The notes under the pieces are model-generated. The model was given only the letters and a program-made list of their open reading frames with translations, ran no database searches and had not been told where the DNA came from. DNA of 11,171 bases from an uncultured Porphyromonadaceae bacterium (lineage in GTDB: Bacteria > Bacteroidota > Bacteroidia > Bacteroidales > Muribaculaceae). Positions 1 through 8,700 of this stretch are shown one piece after another. The position numbers and the translations under genes were made by a program. The stretch is from contig CAMWLX010000077.1 of the NCBI GenBank assembly GCA_947175225.1, positions 1 to 11,171 of the forward strand, in the 5' to 3' direction. Positions within the stretch are counted from its first letter, which is position 1; each line of letters begins with the position of its first letter.

Positions 1-1296
1 CGTTATAATATTATGACAATTGAGGAAATAAAGTCAAAATATCCTCAGTTTGATTGGGATAAATATTTCTCTTTGTTAGGACTTGAAAATGTAGATAAAG
101 CAAATGTGGCAAACCCCGCATTCACTCAATTCATAACATCTTATATCCCCACTCTTTCCGCTAATGACATTAAGGATTACATGACCTTCGAAACCATTAA
201 TGATGCAACCAATCTTCTCAGTGATGATTTCATCAACGCGAGTTTCGAACTTTATGGTCGCGTGATGAGTGGAACGGAGGAACTAAGACCTCGTTGGAAA
301 CGTTCGATGGCAATTCCTAACTCAATGCTTGGAGAAGCAGTAGGAAAACTATATGTAGAGAAATACTTTCCGGAGGAAAACAAGGAGTATATGAAGAATC
401 TTGTTGAAAACCTTCGGAAAGCATTGGGAAAGCATATCCAAAATCTTTCTTGGATGACTGAAGAAACAAAAGCTAAGGCTCTTGAAAAGCTTGACACCTT
501 CACAGTAAAAATCGGATACCCAGACAAATGGAAAGATTATTCAGATATTCATATCGATCCAAAGAAGTCGTATCTTGAAAATGTGCTGGAGGCTTCAAAA
601 TGGTATGTAAAAGACAATTATTCCAAAATGAATAAACCTGTTGACAAGGATGAATGGCACATGACCCCACAGACTGTCAATGCTTATTACAATCCTACCA
701 CAAATGAAGTCTGCTTCCCGGCTGCCATCTTACAACCTCCATATTTTGATCCTACTGCTGACGATGCTCTGAATTATGGAGCCATTGGAGTCATAATTGG
801 ACATGAAATGACCCATGGATTTGATGATAGCGGAAGACAATTTGACAAAAATGGCAATCTGTCTGAGTGGTGGACTAAGGAAGATGCCGATCGTTTCAAG
901 GCTCTTGCAGATCATCTGGTGGCTCAATTCGATGCAATCGAGGTTGCTCCAGGCGTGCATGCCAACGGACGCTTTACTCTTGGAGAAAATATCGCAGACC
1001 AAGGAGGATTGAGAATAGCTTTAACCGCTTATCTCGATAGCCTTAGCGACAAAGCAATGCAAGAAATTGATGGATACACTCCTCTGCAAAGATTTTATAT
1101 AGCCTATGCCAATGTATGGGCAGGAAACATCAGAGAAGAGGAGATCCAACTAAGCACAAAGACAGACCCCCATTCACTCGGAAAACTCCGTGTGAATGCC
1201 ACCCTCAAAAATATTGATGAATTTTTCAAGGCATTCGGCATAAATGAGGGTGATCTGATGTGGCGTTCTGAAGAAGAAAGGGTTGTGATATGGTAA
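1..1296 (+). CDS. M13 family zinc metallopeptidase (neprilysin/PepO-like), C-terminal part
   Basis: A zinc endopeptidase of the neprilysin/PepO family (M13), which cuts oligopeptides and in Bacteroidales is usually exported. The frame is open to the left edge (codons from base 1 read R-Y-N-I before the first Met at base 13), and that Met lies inside conserved family sequence (MTIEE..., FDWDKYF), so it is not the true start. About 431 residues remain of a family usually near 670, so the signal peptide and N-terminal lobe lie outside. Counting from the Met at base 13: the substrate-binding NAYY is at residues 223-226, the zinc motif HEMTH at 264-268, and GENIAD at 324-329 supplies the third zinc ligand Glu325 and Asp329. 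The protein ends in RVVIW, a usual M13 C-terminus. All catalytic residues are intact. Its last 7 bases overlap the aroE start, suggesting co-transcription or translational coupling. Family call is very secure; substrate is unknown. Confidence 0.95.
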   Translation, partial: RYNIMTIEEIKSKYPQFDWDKYFSLLGLENVDKANVANPAFTQFITSYIPTLSANDIKDYMTFETINDATNLLSDDFINASFELYGRVMSGTEELRPRWKRSMAIPNSMLGEAVGKLYVEKYFPEENKEYMKNLVENLRKALGKHIQNLSWMTEETKAKALEKLDTFTVKIGYPDKWKDYSDIHIDPKKSYLENVLEASKWYVKDNYSKMNKPVDKDEWHMTPQTVNAYYNPTTNEVCFPAAILQPPYFDPTADDALNYGAIGVIIGHEMTHGFDDSGRQFDKNGNLSEWWTKEDADRFKALADHLVAQFDAIEVAPGVHANGRFTLGENIADQGGLRIALTAYLDSLSDKAMQEIDGYTPLQRFYIAYANVWAGNIREEEIQLSTKTDPHSLGKLRVNATLKNIDEFFKAFGINEGDLMWRSEEERVVIW

Positions 1297-2099
1297 AGGA
1301 AGAATACGGATTGATTGGCAAGACACTGGGCCATTCATTCTCTGCAAAGTATTTCAATGAGAAGTTTGAAAGAGAAGAGATACCGGCAAGGTATGACCTC
1401 TACCCTCTTTCAAATATTGATCTTTTGCCTGATCTGATAAAGGAGCATACACTACTCAAGGGACTCAATGTCACAATTCCATACAAAGTAGAAGTATTGA
1501 AATATCTTGATGAACTCAGCGAAGAGGCGCGAGGCATCGGAGCTGTCAATGTAATCAAGATTTCAAGAGATAAAGAGACAGGCAAAACTTTCCTAAAGGG
1601 ATTTAATTCTGATGCATACGGTTTCACAGAATCTATGAAGGATGTTCTGAAGAAATCAGGATATTTTGAGGATTGCGATAAAGACGAGAATCCTCTTGCG
1701 TTAGTGCTCGGCACTGGAGGAGCATCTAAAGCAGTAGTATGGTCGATGCATAATTTAGGTTTTGATACTCAACTTATCGGACGAAAGCATCGTGAGGACT
1801 GCTTGGCCTATGATGAATTGACTCCTCAAGTAGTAAACAGTGCTAAAGTTGTGGTCAACTGCACTCCTTTGGGCACAAGTCCAGATGTCAATAAAGCAGC
1901 CCCGTTCCCATATGAATATCTTCATGAAGGGCAAATATGTTTTGATCTCGTATATAATCCCGCTAAAACCTTATTTATGAAAATATGTAAGGCACATGGA
2001 TGTATAGTCAGCAACGGATTGGAAATGCTTCGTCTTCAGGCGGTCGGAGCTTGGAAAATATGGAATGACAATTCGACTTTCGCAAGCGAAAATCGATGA
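1290..2099 (+). CDS. aroE: Shikimate dehydrogenase (AroE)
   Basis: Reduces 3-dehydroshikimate to shikimate with NADPH in the cytoplasmic aromatic amino acid (chorismate) pathway. At 269 residues it is slightly longer than usual. Shikimate-binding GHSFS is at residues 14-18, NVTIPYK at 60-66 carries the catalytic Lys66, and FNSD at 105-108 the catalytic Asp108. The Rossmann glycine loop GTGGASKA is at 141-148, followed by a basic GRKHR stretch (164-168) that fits NADP rather than NAD. NCTPLGT is at 190-196, and NGLEMLRLQA at 242-251 holds the conserved Gln250. The start at 1290 is favoured because the protein begins with the usual short lead to YGLIG, and AAAGGG at 1277-1282 is a reasonable ribosome-binding site 7 bases upstream, which is unusual in this phylum. 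It overlaps the preceding peptidase by 7 bases and is followed 17 bases later by the ComEC-like gene. All catalytic positions are intact. Confidence 0.96.
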   Translation: MVKEEYGLIGKTLGHSFSAKYFNEKFEREEIPARYDLYPLSNIDLLPDLIKEHTLLKGLNVTIPYKVEVLKYLDELSEEARGIGAVNVIKISRDKETGKTFLKGFNSDAYGFTESMKDVLKKSGYFEDCDKDENPLALVLGTGGASKAVVWSMHNLGFDTQLIGRKHREDCLAYDELTPQVVNSAKVVVNCTPLGTSPDVNKAAPFPYEYLHEGQICFDLVYNPAKTLFMKICKAHGCIVSNGLEMLRLQAVGAWKIWNDNSTFASENR

Positions 2100-2116
2100 T
2101 CATGAGATGAGTCATT

Positions 2117-3592
2117 ATGCTCAAGGGACCGCTGATTCCTGTGCTTTCACTTGCCGGAGGCATCACTTTGTCGAGTGTACTTTCACTGCCATGGTGGAGT
2201 GGCTCAGTGTCCATTGCTTTAGCAATAACCCTTTATTTCTATATACTCAAATCCTCTTCTGATCCTGTCTCCTCATTCAGATTGGGGAAATGGCATATTG
2301 TATGGGTTGTGTTTATGTTTTTTGGAATAGGCACCATCGATCAATCACTTTCTCGTCCTAATTCTCTCGAAAAAAGTTTTGATGGAAATATACCTGAATA
2401 CTTATATTGCGAAGTGACCGGAGTCTTGACAAAGACCTATGGAGAGAGACTGGACGTCATAATAGAAGGGACTAATGGAGCCAAAGCAAGAATCAGAACC
2501 GGAGTGTCGGAAATATCTCCCGGAAGTATCATTAAGATTCCTTCAGAAAGATTGAAAGAAGTCGCATCAGATACGACAGAAATCGGAAAAAAGATTATGC
2601 CAATGATGAAAGCTGCGGGTATCCTTTATAGTGGCAGAATCTCTCCACATAGAATAGAAGTGACGGGAAGAAGCAAAAGCCTAAGTTATTTCTTCATTGA
2701 CATCCGGGAGCATATCGAGTCGAGAATTGAGCGCAGTCATTTGTCAAAACCGACTGCAAACTTTCTTAAAGCCATCCTTATGGGTGACAAAACCGGGCTT
2801 GACGAACAAACGAGATTGACATTTGCTCAGGGAGGAATGGCTCACATGCTTGCTTTGAGTGGACTTCATATAGGTATAATGGCAGGCTTCCTGCTTCTTT
2901 TGATGATGCCCATAAAACTTGCCGGAAAATATAAATGGGGATATTTAATAGCCATTATTATACTCTGGCTATATGTTGCCGTCACCGGATTTGCATATTC
3001 TTCAGTGAGAGCATGCATAATGACTTCTTTTGCTTTTATTGGCATTATTGCTGAACGGAAAAATTTCGCCGGGAATGCTCTTTGCTCAGCTTGCTTGCTG
3101 ATATTACTTGTAGATCCCGGCGCTCTTTTTGATGCAGGGTTTCAATTAAGTGTAGTATGTGTTGGCTCATTGATAGCTTTTGCGTCTCCTCTGAATCCCA
3201 TTGGGCATAGACATCATCCTGTATTATACTATATATGTGGATCAATTATAGCGACCCTTGTAGCTACGGGAGCTTCCTGGGTATTGACATCGTATTATTT
3301 CTCACAAATACCTTTGATGTTTCTTCCGACCAATCTTTTGCTCCTTCCAATTCTTCCTATTTATCTGTCAGTAGGCGCGGTGTATACAGGACTTCTTTGC
3401 ACTGGACTGGAGGTAAGATGGGTTGGAAAGTTGCTTGATTTAGGCTATGAGCTGCTTCTAAAGGGTACAGACATGCTATCCTCGGGAGACGAATATGTAA
3501 TTAATCATCAGATACCTCTATGGGGAGTTATAGCTTGGTTGATGCTTCTTGCTGCAGCTGCTATAATATTACACAGAAAAAACTTTACATAA
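2117..3592 (+). CDS. ComEC/Rec2 family membrane protein, short form without C-terminal domain
   Basis: Polytopic inner-membrane protein of the ComEC/Rec2 family, whose studied members form the channel for single-stranded DNA during natural transformation. Two hydrophobic segments near residues 5-25 and 30-45 and a third near 60-75 precede a soluble, probably OB-fold-like region (about 95-185, DUF4131 position). The Competence domain follows: a GGMAHMLALSGLHIG signature at 239-253, SSVRA at 295-299, DAGFQLS at 339-345, then further membrane helices up to residue about 486. The protein stops at 491 residues, a few residues after the last helix. It has no metallo-beta-lactamase domain and apparently lacks the C-terminal soluble region I remember from Bacteroides homologues of about 700 residues. 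An in-frame stop at 2108-2110 fixes the ATG at 2117 as the first possible start. Nothing resembling a missing C-terminus is encoded in other frames of the 21-base gap to the next gene. Actual DNA uptake is unproven. Confidence 0.9.
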   Translation: MLKGPLIPVLSLAGGITLSSVLSLPWWSGSVSIALAITLYFYILKSSSDPVSSFRLGKWHIVWVVFMFFGIGTIDQSLSRPNSLEKSFDGNIPEYLYCEVTGVLTKTYGERLDVIIEGTNGAKARIRTGVSEISPGSIIKIPSERLKEVASDTTEIGKKIMPMMKAAGILYSGRISPHRIEVTGRSKSLSYFFIDIREHIESRIERSHLSKPTANFLKAILMGDKTGLDEQTRLTFAQGGMAHMLALSGLHIGIMAGFLLLLMMPIKLAGKYKWGYLIAIIILWLYVAVTGFAYSSVRACIMTSFAFIGIIAERKNFAGNALCSACLLILLVDPGALFDAGFQLSVVCVGSLIAFASPLNPIGHRHHPVLYYICGSIIATLVATGASWVLTSYYFSQIPLMFLPTNLLLLPILPIYLSVGAVYTGLLCTGLEVRWVGKLLDLGYELLLKGTDMLSSGDEYVINHQIPLWGVIAWLMLLAAAAIILHRKNFT

Positions 3593-3613
3593 AGCAACAA
3601 TAGAAATACATAA

Positions 3614-4309
3614 ATGAGAGCAACAATAGAATTTTTGGAAGATAGATTTCACAGATTTAATCGAGATATTTTTGGAAACGTACTTCCAAAACCCCATATG
3701 CATCTAACGCAAGCAAGATCATTCATGGGTCAATTTAAAGTGGAATGCCAATCTTCATTGCTTAGGAAAACAAAAGAGACTTATCATCTTACCCTTAGTT
3801 GCCGGTATGATCTTGATGAAGCTACATTAGAAGATGTATTGATCCATGAAATGATACATTATATCATCCACTGCAAAAAGATAAAAGACACATCAAGTCA
3901 TGGAAGGCATTTCCGCGAATTGATGACAAAAATCAACCGAAGCTTTGGCAGAAATATCACAGTAAGCCACAGATGCTCAAAAACAGAGCTGGAAAGTGAC
4001 GCTGAAAAGGCTCATTCTATAGTGTGCTTGTGCACTATGACAGACGGACGTAAATTAGTATGCCGAGTATCACAAAGCAAGGTATTTGAGATACACCGCG
4101 CATTTCAAGAATGGGACAAGGTGGAAAAAGAAGAGTGGTATTGGGTCTATGGAAACTATTTCAATCGCTACAGGAGAGTGCTTACCCCACGACTATTTTC
4201 AGTAGACAATGAAGGGCTGTCTAACATAGCTTCCGGCACATTGCTTGAATTTGCTGAAGTATCGGGAGGAAGAACTATCTTACGTCCAGCTGGGCGGATT
4301 GTACGCTGA
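3614..4309 (+). CDS. SprT-like zinc metalloprotease domain protein
   Basis: A 231-residue protein with the SprT-like fold related to the eukaryotic DNA-protein crosslink protease Spartan; the bacterial role is mostly unknown. Residues 1-70 match the usual opening (FNRDIFGNVLP..., then LSCRYDL). The zinc motif HEMIH is at 78-82 with the likely third ligand His96 in SSHG, followed by F...MTKINRSFG. The C-terminal part has cysteines at 138, 140 and 150, but I do not see a clean four-cysteine ribbon, so a zinc ribbon may be degenerate. There is no signal peptide, so it is probably cytoplasmic. The start at 3614 is preceded by an A-rich leader containing one copy of a 13-base direct repeat whose second copy covers codons 2-6. 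The last 47 codons plus the stop overlap the convergent DUF4296 lipoprotein gene. The segment up to about residue 217 looks like genuine family sequence, so both genes may really share this DNA. Confidence 0.88.
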   Translation: MRATIEFLEDRFHRFNRDIFGNVLPKPHMHLTQARSFMGQFKVECQSSLLRKTKETYHLTLSCRYDLDEATLEDVLIHEMIHYIIHCKKIKDTSSHGRHFRELMTKINRSFGRNITVSHRCSKTELESDAEKAHSIVCLCTMTDGRKLVCRVSQSKVFEIHRAFQEWDKVEKEEWYWVYGNYFNRYRRVLTPRLFSVDNEGLSNIASGTLLEFAEVSGGRTILRPAGRIVR

Positions 4310-5052
4310 CCGCCGCTTTTGTGATACTCTTCATGATTAAACGGATAATGCAGAAGCTGAATGCTATCTATAAGAATACGGCTTGTAGGATTATGAAAAT
4401 CAGCTACAGCAAATATACGATTGACTGTAAGAGTAGAATCAGTCTGGAGTGAAAGTTCCGACCATTTGTCGAATCCGGCATTTGAAATTCGATAAACTTC
4501 AGATGTACCGTTTTCATAATCCACACCCAGAGCCAGACTACGGGAAGCGCCTCCATCTACAAGCATCTTCCACGTAAGTTTATCGCCCGGCGCCATTTCT
4601 GTGGTAGGAATCTCAACGATCAGACCATCTGTAAGAGACTTGTTGTCAAGCACAAAATGTCGGCTATAAGGCCAAAGATCGGCAGAGGAACCTTCATTTT
4701 CAGATTCCCCTGCTGCTCTTGCATATTTAATTTGCCGCTTATTGAGTTCGGCATCTATCTTCTTATATAATTTTGGATACTCATCCATATTCCTGCCATA
4801 CCAAGCAAGAGTACTATCCATCTCCTCGACTGACACTCCATGCTGCATAAGGATGCCTCTACCGAGCATTTCACGGTCTTTGCCATTCAAATAATCGTTA
4901 GAATAGCCGGAACGTTCGTATGCTTCCGCTATCTGAAGATCCACCATCACCTTGACCATCTTATCCTCACTTAAGATATCCTTAGGGCGCTTGGAACAAC
5001 CTGCAGAAAGCAGAAGGAATGACATTAAAATATAGAGGTAATTCTTACGCAT
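4168..5052 (-). CDS. DUF4296 domain lipoprotein
   Basis: Predicted lipoprotein of 294 residues with an N-terminal DUF4296 region; no function is established for this Bacteroidetes family. The signal peptide is short and hydrophobic (residues 2-18), ending in lipobox LSAGC with acylated Cys19. The following SKRPKD lacks the acidic surface-export signal described for Bacteroidetes lipoproteins, so a periplasm-facing location is more likely. The DUF4296 region is about 20-110 (RPKDILSEDKMVKVMVDLQIAEAY). Residues about 125-245 look beta-rich and may be a separate sandwich-like domain; I do not recognise it. From residue 248 the gene is antisense to the SprT-like gene, and that tail is Ser/Pro/Thr-rich (PPDTSANSSN...). 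The ATG lies 8 bases after the lspA stop, so it is almost surely co-transcribed with lspA, whose product would remove its signal peptide. The tail may be a recent C-terminal extension into the neighbour. Confidence 0.87.
   Translation of the reverse strand: MRKNYLYILMSFLLLSAGCSKRPKDILSEDKMVKVMVDLQIAEAYERSGYSNDYLNGKDREMLGRGILMQHGVSVEEMDSTLAWYGRNMDEYPKLYKKIDAELNKRQIKYARAAGESENEGSSADLWPYSRHFVLDNKSLTDGLIVEIPTTEMAPGDKLTWKMLVDGGASRSLALGVDYENGTSEVYRISNAGFDKWSELSLQTDSTLTVNRIFAVADFHNPTSRILIDSIQLLHYPFNHEEYHKSGGQRTIRPAGRKIVLPPDTSANSSNVPEAMLDSPSLSTENSRGVSTLL
4288..4320 (+). terminator. Possible weak intrinsic terminator at the end of the SprT-like gene
   Basis: GGCGG (4293-4297) can pair with CCGCC (4310-4314), extended by AGC (4288-4290) with GCT (4315-4317) across a 2-base bulge, and followed by TTTT (4317-4320). 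The stem encloses a 12-base loop and spans the stop codon of the SprT-like gene. The T-run is short and the site lies inside the coding region of the opposing lipoprotein gene, so this is only a candidate. Confidence 0.3.
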
Positions 5053-5060
5053 AAGAAGAT

Positions 5061-5747
5061 TTATTTTTCATTAGCAGAATCTTTCTGTCGGTCGAAAACA
5101 AAGTTGAATGCCTTGGTGCAATCTGAAGAAAAAAATATGATGAGGAGTGCGACTCCTACACAAATGGAAGCATCTGCTATATTGAAGATATACTGGAAAA
5201 ATTCATATTCCTTCCCTCCAATTCCGGGAATCCATGAGGGCCACGTGAATGAAAAGAAGGGAAAATAAAGCATATCCACAACTCTACCCTCAAACCATCC
5301 GGCATAGCCTCCACCAGAGGGGAATATGACAGCCGTCTGCGGAGGAAAGGGATTGTTGAATATCTCTCCATAAAACACACAGTCGAAGATGTTTCCCGCG
5401 GCTCCGGCAGTGATTAGAGCACAAGCAATATAGAAACCCTTGCGAAGATTTGTGACAGTCAGAGCCTTCATTATGAACCAAATAAAGAAAACCACTGCCG
5501 CGATTCTTCCAAAAGTCAGTATGAACTTATTGAAAAGTTCCATACCGAATGCCATTCCATTGTTTTCGATAAACTTTATCTGAAACCATGGAAAAATCTC
5601 ATATGCTTCCCCAAGATAGAAATGAGTCTTAACATAGAATTTCACAGCCTGGTCGGCGATAACAACCAGCAGCATAACTATAGCGACCAGCCACCCTGTA
5701 GTCAACACAGGATGGCGGCCACTCATATTATTAGAGCTATCTGTCAT
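5061..5747 (-). CDS. lspA: Lipoprotein signal peptidase (signal peptidase II)
   Basis: Inner-membrane aspartyl protease that cleaves the signal peptide of prolipoproteins just before the lipidated cysteine. From the ATG at 5745-5747 it has 228 residues. First membrane helix about 18-36, with LVVIADQAVKFYV typical of the family start; NNGMAFG at 62-68; GNIFD at 118-122; the two catalytic aspartates lie in GRVVD (Asp158) and FNIAD (Asp192); a last helix follows at about 195-207. The roughly 30 residues between the catalytic motifs exceed the enterobacterial spacing, which I recall as usual in Bacteroidetes. A TTG at 5754-5756 would give three more residues (M-K-D) and overlap the ileS stop by 3 bases; I prefer the ATG because TTG starts are rare in this phylum and nothing conserved is added. 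Another in-frame ATG at 5724-5726 is also possible. It sits directly behind ileS and ahead of a lipoprotein gene, a natural substrate. Confidence 0.93.
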   Translation of the reverse strand: MTDSSNNMSGRHPVLTTGWLVAIVMLLVVIADQAVKFYVKTHFYLGEAYEIFPWFQIKFIENNGMAFGMELFNKFILTFGRIAAVVFFIWFIMKALTVTNLRKGFYIACALITAGAAGNIFDCVFYGEIFNNPFPPQTAVIFPSGGGYAGWFEGRVVDMLYFPFFSFTWPSWIPGIGGKEYEFFQYIFNIADASICVGVALLIIFFSSDCTKAFNFVFDRQKDSANEK

Positions 5748-5752
5748 ATCTT

Positions 5753-8700
5753 TCAACGCACTACGTTGGCGAGAAGCTTCATACCGTCGATGTCAAGTTC
5801 TTTAGCCGGAGTCGGCACTTCAGTCGCAAGTTCAATAGAATCTGCAAGCACCTGAGAAGCGATATAATCCTTGTATTCTTTCAGACATTCTGCCACTTCG
5901 GGAGTATCAGAGAGAATTACTTTTACGCGGTCGGTGATTGCAAAGTCAGAATCCTTACGTATATTCTGGATTCTATTGATAAGGTCGCGAGCAAGACCCT
6001 CATTGCGAAGAGCATCCGTCACTGTGACATCAAGAGCAACCGTCACATTGCCCTCGTTGGCAACCAGCCATCCCGGAACATCCTCAGGAATAATCTCGAC
6101 ATCTTCAAGAGTCACTACAGGATTTCCATTAATCTCGGGAAACTCGATCTTTCCTTCGCGTTCGAGAAGTGCAATCTGCTCGGCTGACATAGCCGTAATT
6201 GCCTTTCCGAGATCTTTCATCACCTTTCCATAGCGAGGACCGAGTTTCTTGAAGTCGGCTTTCACCTTCTTCACGAGTCCTGACTCCTCATTGTCGACAA
6301 TCTTTACTTCCTTCACATTCACTTCAGCAGCCACAAGGGGAGCTATTGCCTCTAAATCTGCTTTTTGGGCAGCGTCGATAGCCGGAATGAGAAGTTGGCC
6401 GAGCGGTTGACGAACCTTTATATTCACTTTCCTACGGAGAGCAAGTACAAGTGAAGTAGCAACCTGAGCGAGTGCCATACGGCGTTCGAGAGCAGGATCA
6501 ACGAGTGCTGAATCACTCAGGGGGAAATCAGCTAAATGTACGGATGCATAACCATCTCCCTCATCAGCGCCTACCGTAAGATCAGTGTAAAGACGGTCAG
6601 CATAGAATGGAGCGAATGGAGCCATCAGCAATGCTACGGTCTTAAGACAAGTGTAAAGTGTCTGATATGCTGCGAGCTTATCTGTATCCATCTCGCCTGC
6701 CCAGAAACGCTTGCGATTTAGACGGACATACCAGTTAGACAGGTTGTCGTTGACAAATGTTTCAATAGCTCTGGCAGCCTTTGTAGGTTCATAATCATCA
6801 AGGTCTTTTTCTACTTCTGCCACAAGCGAATTGAGCAAAGACAATACCCAACGGTCGATTTCGGGACGGTCAGCTACAGGCACTTGAGCTTCATCACCAG
6901 TGAAACCATCAACATTTGCATATTGAGCAAAGAACTTATATGTATTGTAAAGAGTTGAGAAGAGCTTACGGCTCACTTCAACTACTCCATCCTCATCATA
7001 CTTAAGATTGTCCCAAGGAGATGAATTAGAAATCATATACCAACGTACAGGGTCGCTTCCGAACTTTTCAATATTGCCAAAAGGATCGATAGCGTTTCCT
7101 AGACGTTTGCTCATCTTATTGCCGTTTTTGTCAAGAACAAGACCATTTGAGATCACTGCTTTGTAGCTGACAGAGTCAAATACCATTCCTGCAATAGCAT
7201 GAAGAGTAAAAAACCATCCACGAGTCTGGTCAACTCCCTCTGCAATGAAATCGGCTGGATAGATTTCATGGCTGTCAAGAGCCTCCTTGTTTTCGAATGG
7301 ATAGTGACATTGAGCATAAGGCATTGCTCCGGAGTCAAACCACACGTCGATAAGGTCGAGTTCACGCTTCATTGGGCGTCCTGTAGGAGAAACGAGAGTA
7401 ATTTCGTCAACGTAAGGACGATGAGGATCTATTTTATCGTAGTTCTCCTTTGAATAGTCGCCCGGCACGAATCCTTTTGCTGCAAATGGATTCTCTTTCA
7501 TAACTCCTGCTTTTACAGCTTTCTCAATCTCATCGTAAAGATCTTGATAGCTGCCGATACAGATTTCTTCCTTACCGTCTTCTGTACGCCATATGGGAAG
7601 CGGAGTACCCCAATAACGTGAACGGCTGAGATTCCAATCCTGAACATTTTCAAGCCATTTGCCGAAACGCCCGGAACCTGTGGATTCCGGTTTCCATTTG
7701 ATGGTCTTGTTCAATGCAATGAGACGTTCTCGCGCTTCCGGAGTACGGATAAACCAGCTATCGAGAGGATAATAAAGGATAGGCTTGTCAGTACGCCAGC
7801 AATGAGGATAATTGTGAACATGCTTTGCAATGCTGAAAACCTCACCAGCTTGCTTCATCTCCATACATAGCACTACATTGAGATCTTCAGCCTTGCTGGC
7901 AGCCGCCTCATCATACTTACCGCCTTCATTGAATTTTGGGTCGTAAGCATTCTTTACATAGTCTCCGGCGTGCCTTGAATAGAGATTTACATTGACACAC
8001 TTCTCCACAAATTCGGGTGCAAGTTCGTCAAGAGTATAATATTTACCTGTCAAGTCAACCATCGGGCGCGTCTCCCCTCTCTTATTGATCATATAGAGAG
8101 CGGGGATACCGGCAGCTTTTGCAACTTTAGCGTCATCAGCACCAAATGTCGGAGCAATGTGTACGATACCGGTACCGTCGTCGGTAGTAACGTAGTCGCC
8201 GGGGATTACCCGGAATGCTTCTTCAGATATTTCTACGAAACGGTCGGAACCAACCTCATAGCATTTCTCAGGATGCAAAGCTGCATAATCCTTAACATAG
8301 TCTGCAGAAAATTCATTGACCTTTTCAGTAGGCTTTACCCATGGCATAAGCTGCGAATAGTGCATTCCAACAAGGTCTGCTCCTTTCCACTTACCCACAA
8401 TTTCGTATGGAAGCACCTTATCGCCATGCTTGTAGTCGGCAAGAGGCAACTTAGCACCTTCCGGTTTGAAGTATGTCGGAACAAGCACTTCAGCCATCAC
8501 CACGGTGATAGGAGTTCCAGTATAAGGATTATATGTGCGTATGGCGACATAATCGAATTTCGGACCGACGCAAAGAGCAGTATTAGATGGAAGAGTCCAT
8601 GGGGTTGTGGTCCATGCCATAAAATATGGTAGACCCCATCCTTTCATTTTCTCTTTCGGATCAAGTATTTTGAAGAGAGCTGTCGCAGTTGTATCCTTTA

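Noticed and set aside
13..15. ATG at base 13 as the true start of the M13 peptidase.
   Set aside because: The frame is open to the window edge and the preceding codons plus MTIEE...FDWDKYF match the middle of the family; the gene is cut, not short.
3590..3613. Frameshift truncating comEC, with the rest downstream.
   Set aside because: Only 21 bases separate it from an unrelated intact gene, and no ComEC-like C-terminal sequence is seen in other frames.
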